From an uncultured Atopobiaceae bacterium (GTDB taxonomy: Bacteria > Actinomycetota > Coriobacteriia > Coriobacteriales > Atopobiaceae): a stretch of 5,466 bases of DNA. Location of the stretch: positions 1-5,466 of the forward strand of contig CALUJT010000155.1 in NCBI GenBank assembly GCA_944321005.1, read 5' to 3'. Positions 5,383 through 5,466 of the stretch are shown one piece after another (position 1 is the stretch's first letter; each line of letters starts with the position of its first letter). The notes under the pieces were generated by a model. The model was not told the DNA's origin. It did no database searches and saw only the letters and a program-made list of their open reading frames with translations. Position numbers and translations under genes: made by a program.

Positions 5383-5466
5383 CTATCGCGTCGCGTACGC
5401 CGCCACGATCTTCTCGGCGGCGAGGATGCCGTCGGTGGCGGCGCTCATGATGCCGCCCGCGTAGCC
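5383..5466 (-). CDS. FAD-dependent dehydrogenase (COG2509-like), C-terminal fragment
   Basis: Only the last 27 codons and the TAG stop are in the window. They begin GYAGGIMSAATDGILAAEKI, which matches the conserved C-terminal FAD-contacting end of uncharacterised NAD(P)/FAD-dependent oxidoreductases of the COG2509 type, where the Gly-rich GYAGGI turn precedes the final helix. The gene runs convergently towards the micropeptide unit and shares its terminator region. Substrate and role cannot be judged from this fragment; another FAD-dinucleotide oxidoreductase family with the same end is possible. Confidence 0.75.
   Translation of the reverse strand, partial: GYAGGIMSAATDGILAAEKIVAAYATR

Overview
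The window is high-GC DNA (roughly two thirds G+C by eye) with tightly packed genes, strong GGAGG-type ribosome binding sites and occasional GTG starts. The mix of a Gram-positive-type LexA operator, an orphan PTS IIB protein, an Mbeg1-like hydrolase and a COG2509-type FAD dehydrogenase suggests an anaerobic, host-associated actinobacterium, most plausibly a member of the Coriobacteriia (Olsenella/Collinsella-like). That assignment is inference; no rRNA or other marker is present to prove it.

Layout. Bases 1-1170 (minus strand) are the first 390 codons of an unrecognised membrane-anchored protein that runs off the left edge. Bases 1171-1309 are a compact divergent regulatory region with one LexA-like box placed to serve both directions. 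Bases 1310-3538 encode UvrB. A perfect 31-base palindrome overlaps the uvrB stop codon. Bases 3590-4786 encode an alpha/beta hydrolase of the Mbeg1-like (DUF2974) family, followed after one base by a stand-alone galactitol-type PTS IIB protein (4788-5069). Immediately downstream lies a second, perfectly palindromic LexA-type box overlapping a strong extended -10 promoter. This promoter drives a 26-residue membrane peptide (5164-5244) with an excellent ribosome binding site and its own strong terminator. The last bases (5383-5466, minus strand) are the C-terminus of a convergent FAD-dependent dehydrogenase.

How it fits together. uvrB is a classic SOS gene (nucleotide excision repair). The same box probably co-regulates the divergent membrane protein. 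The second box marks a separate, very short transcription unit whose only evident product is a hydrophobic micropeptide. SOS-controlled membrane micropeptides are known elsewhere as division inhibitors (SidA of Caulobacter) or depolarising toxins (TisB of E. coli), but this one resembles neither by eye. It is the best candidate here for an undescribed system. The hydrolase and the PTS IIB protein appear translationally coupled and have no obvious link to DNA repair.
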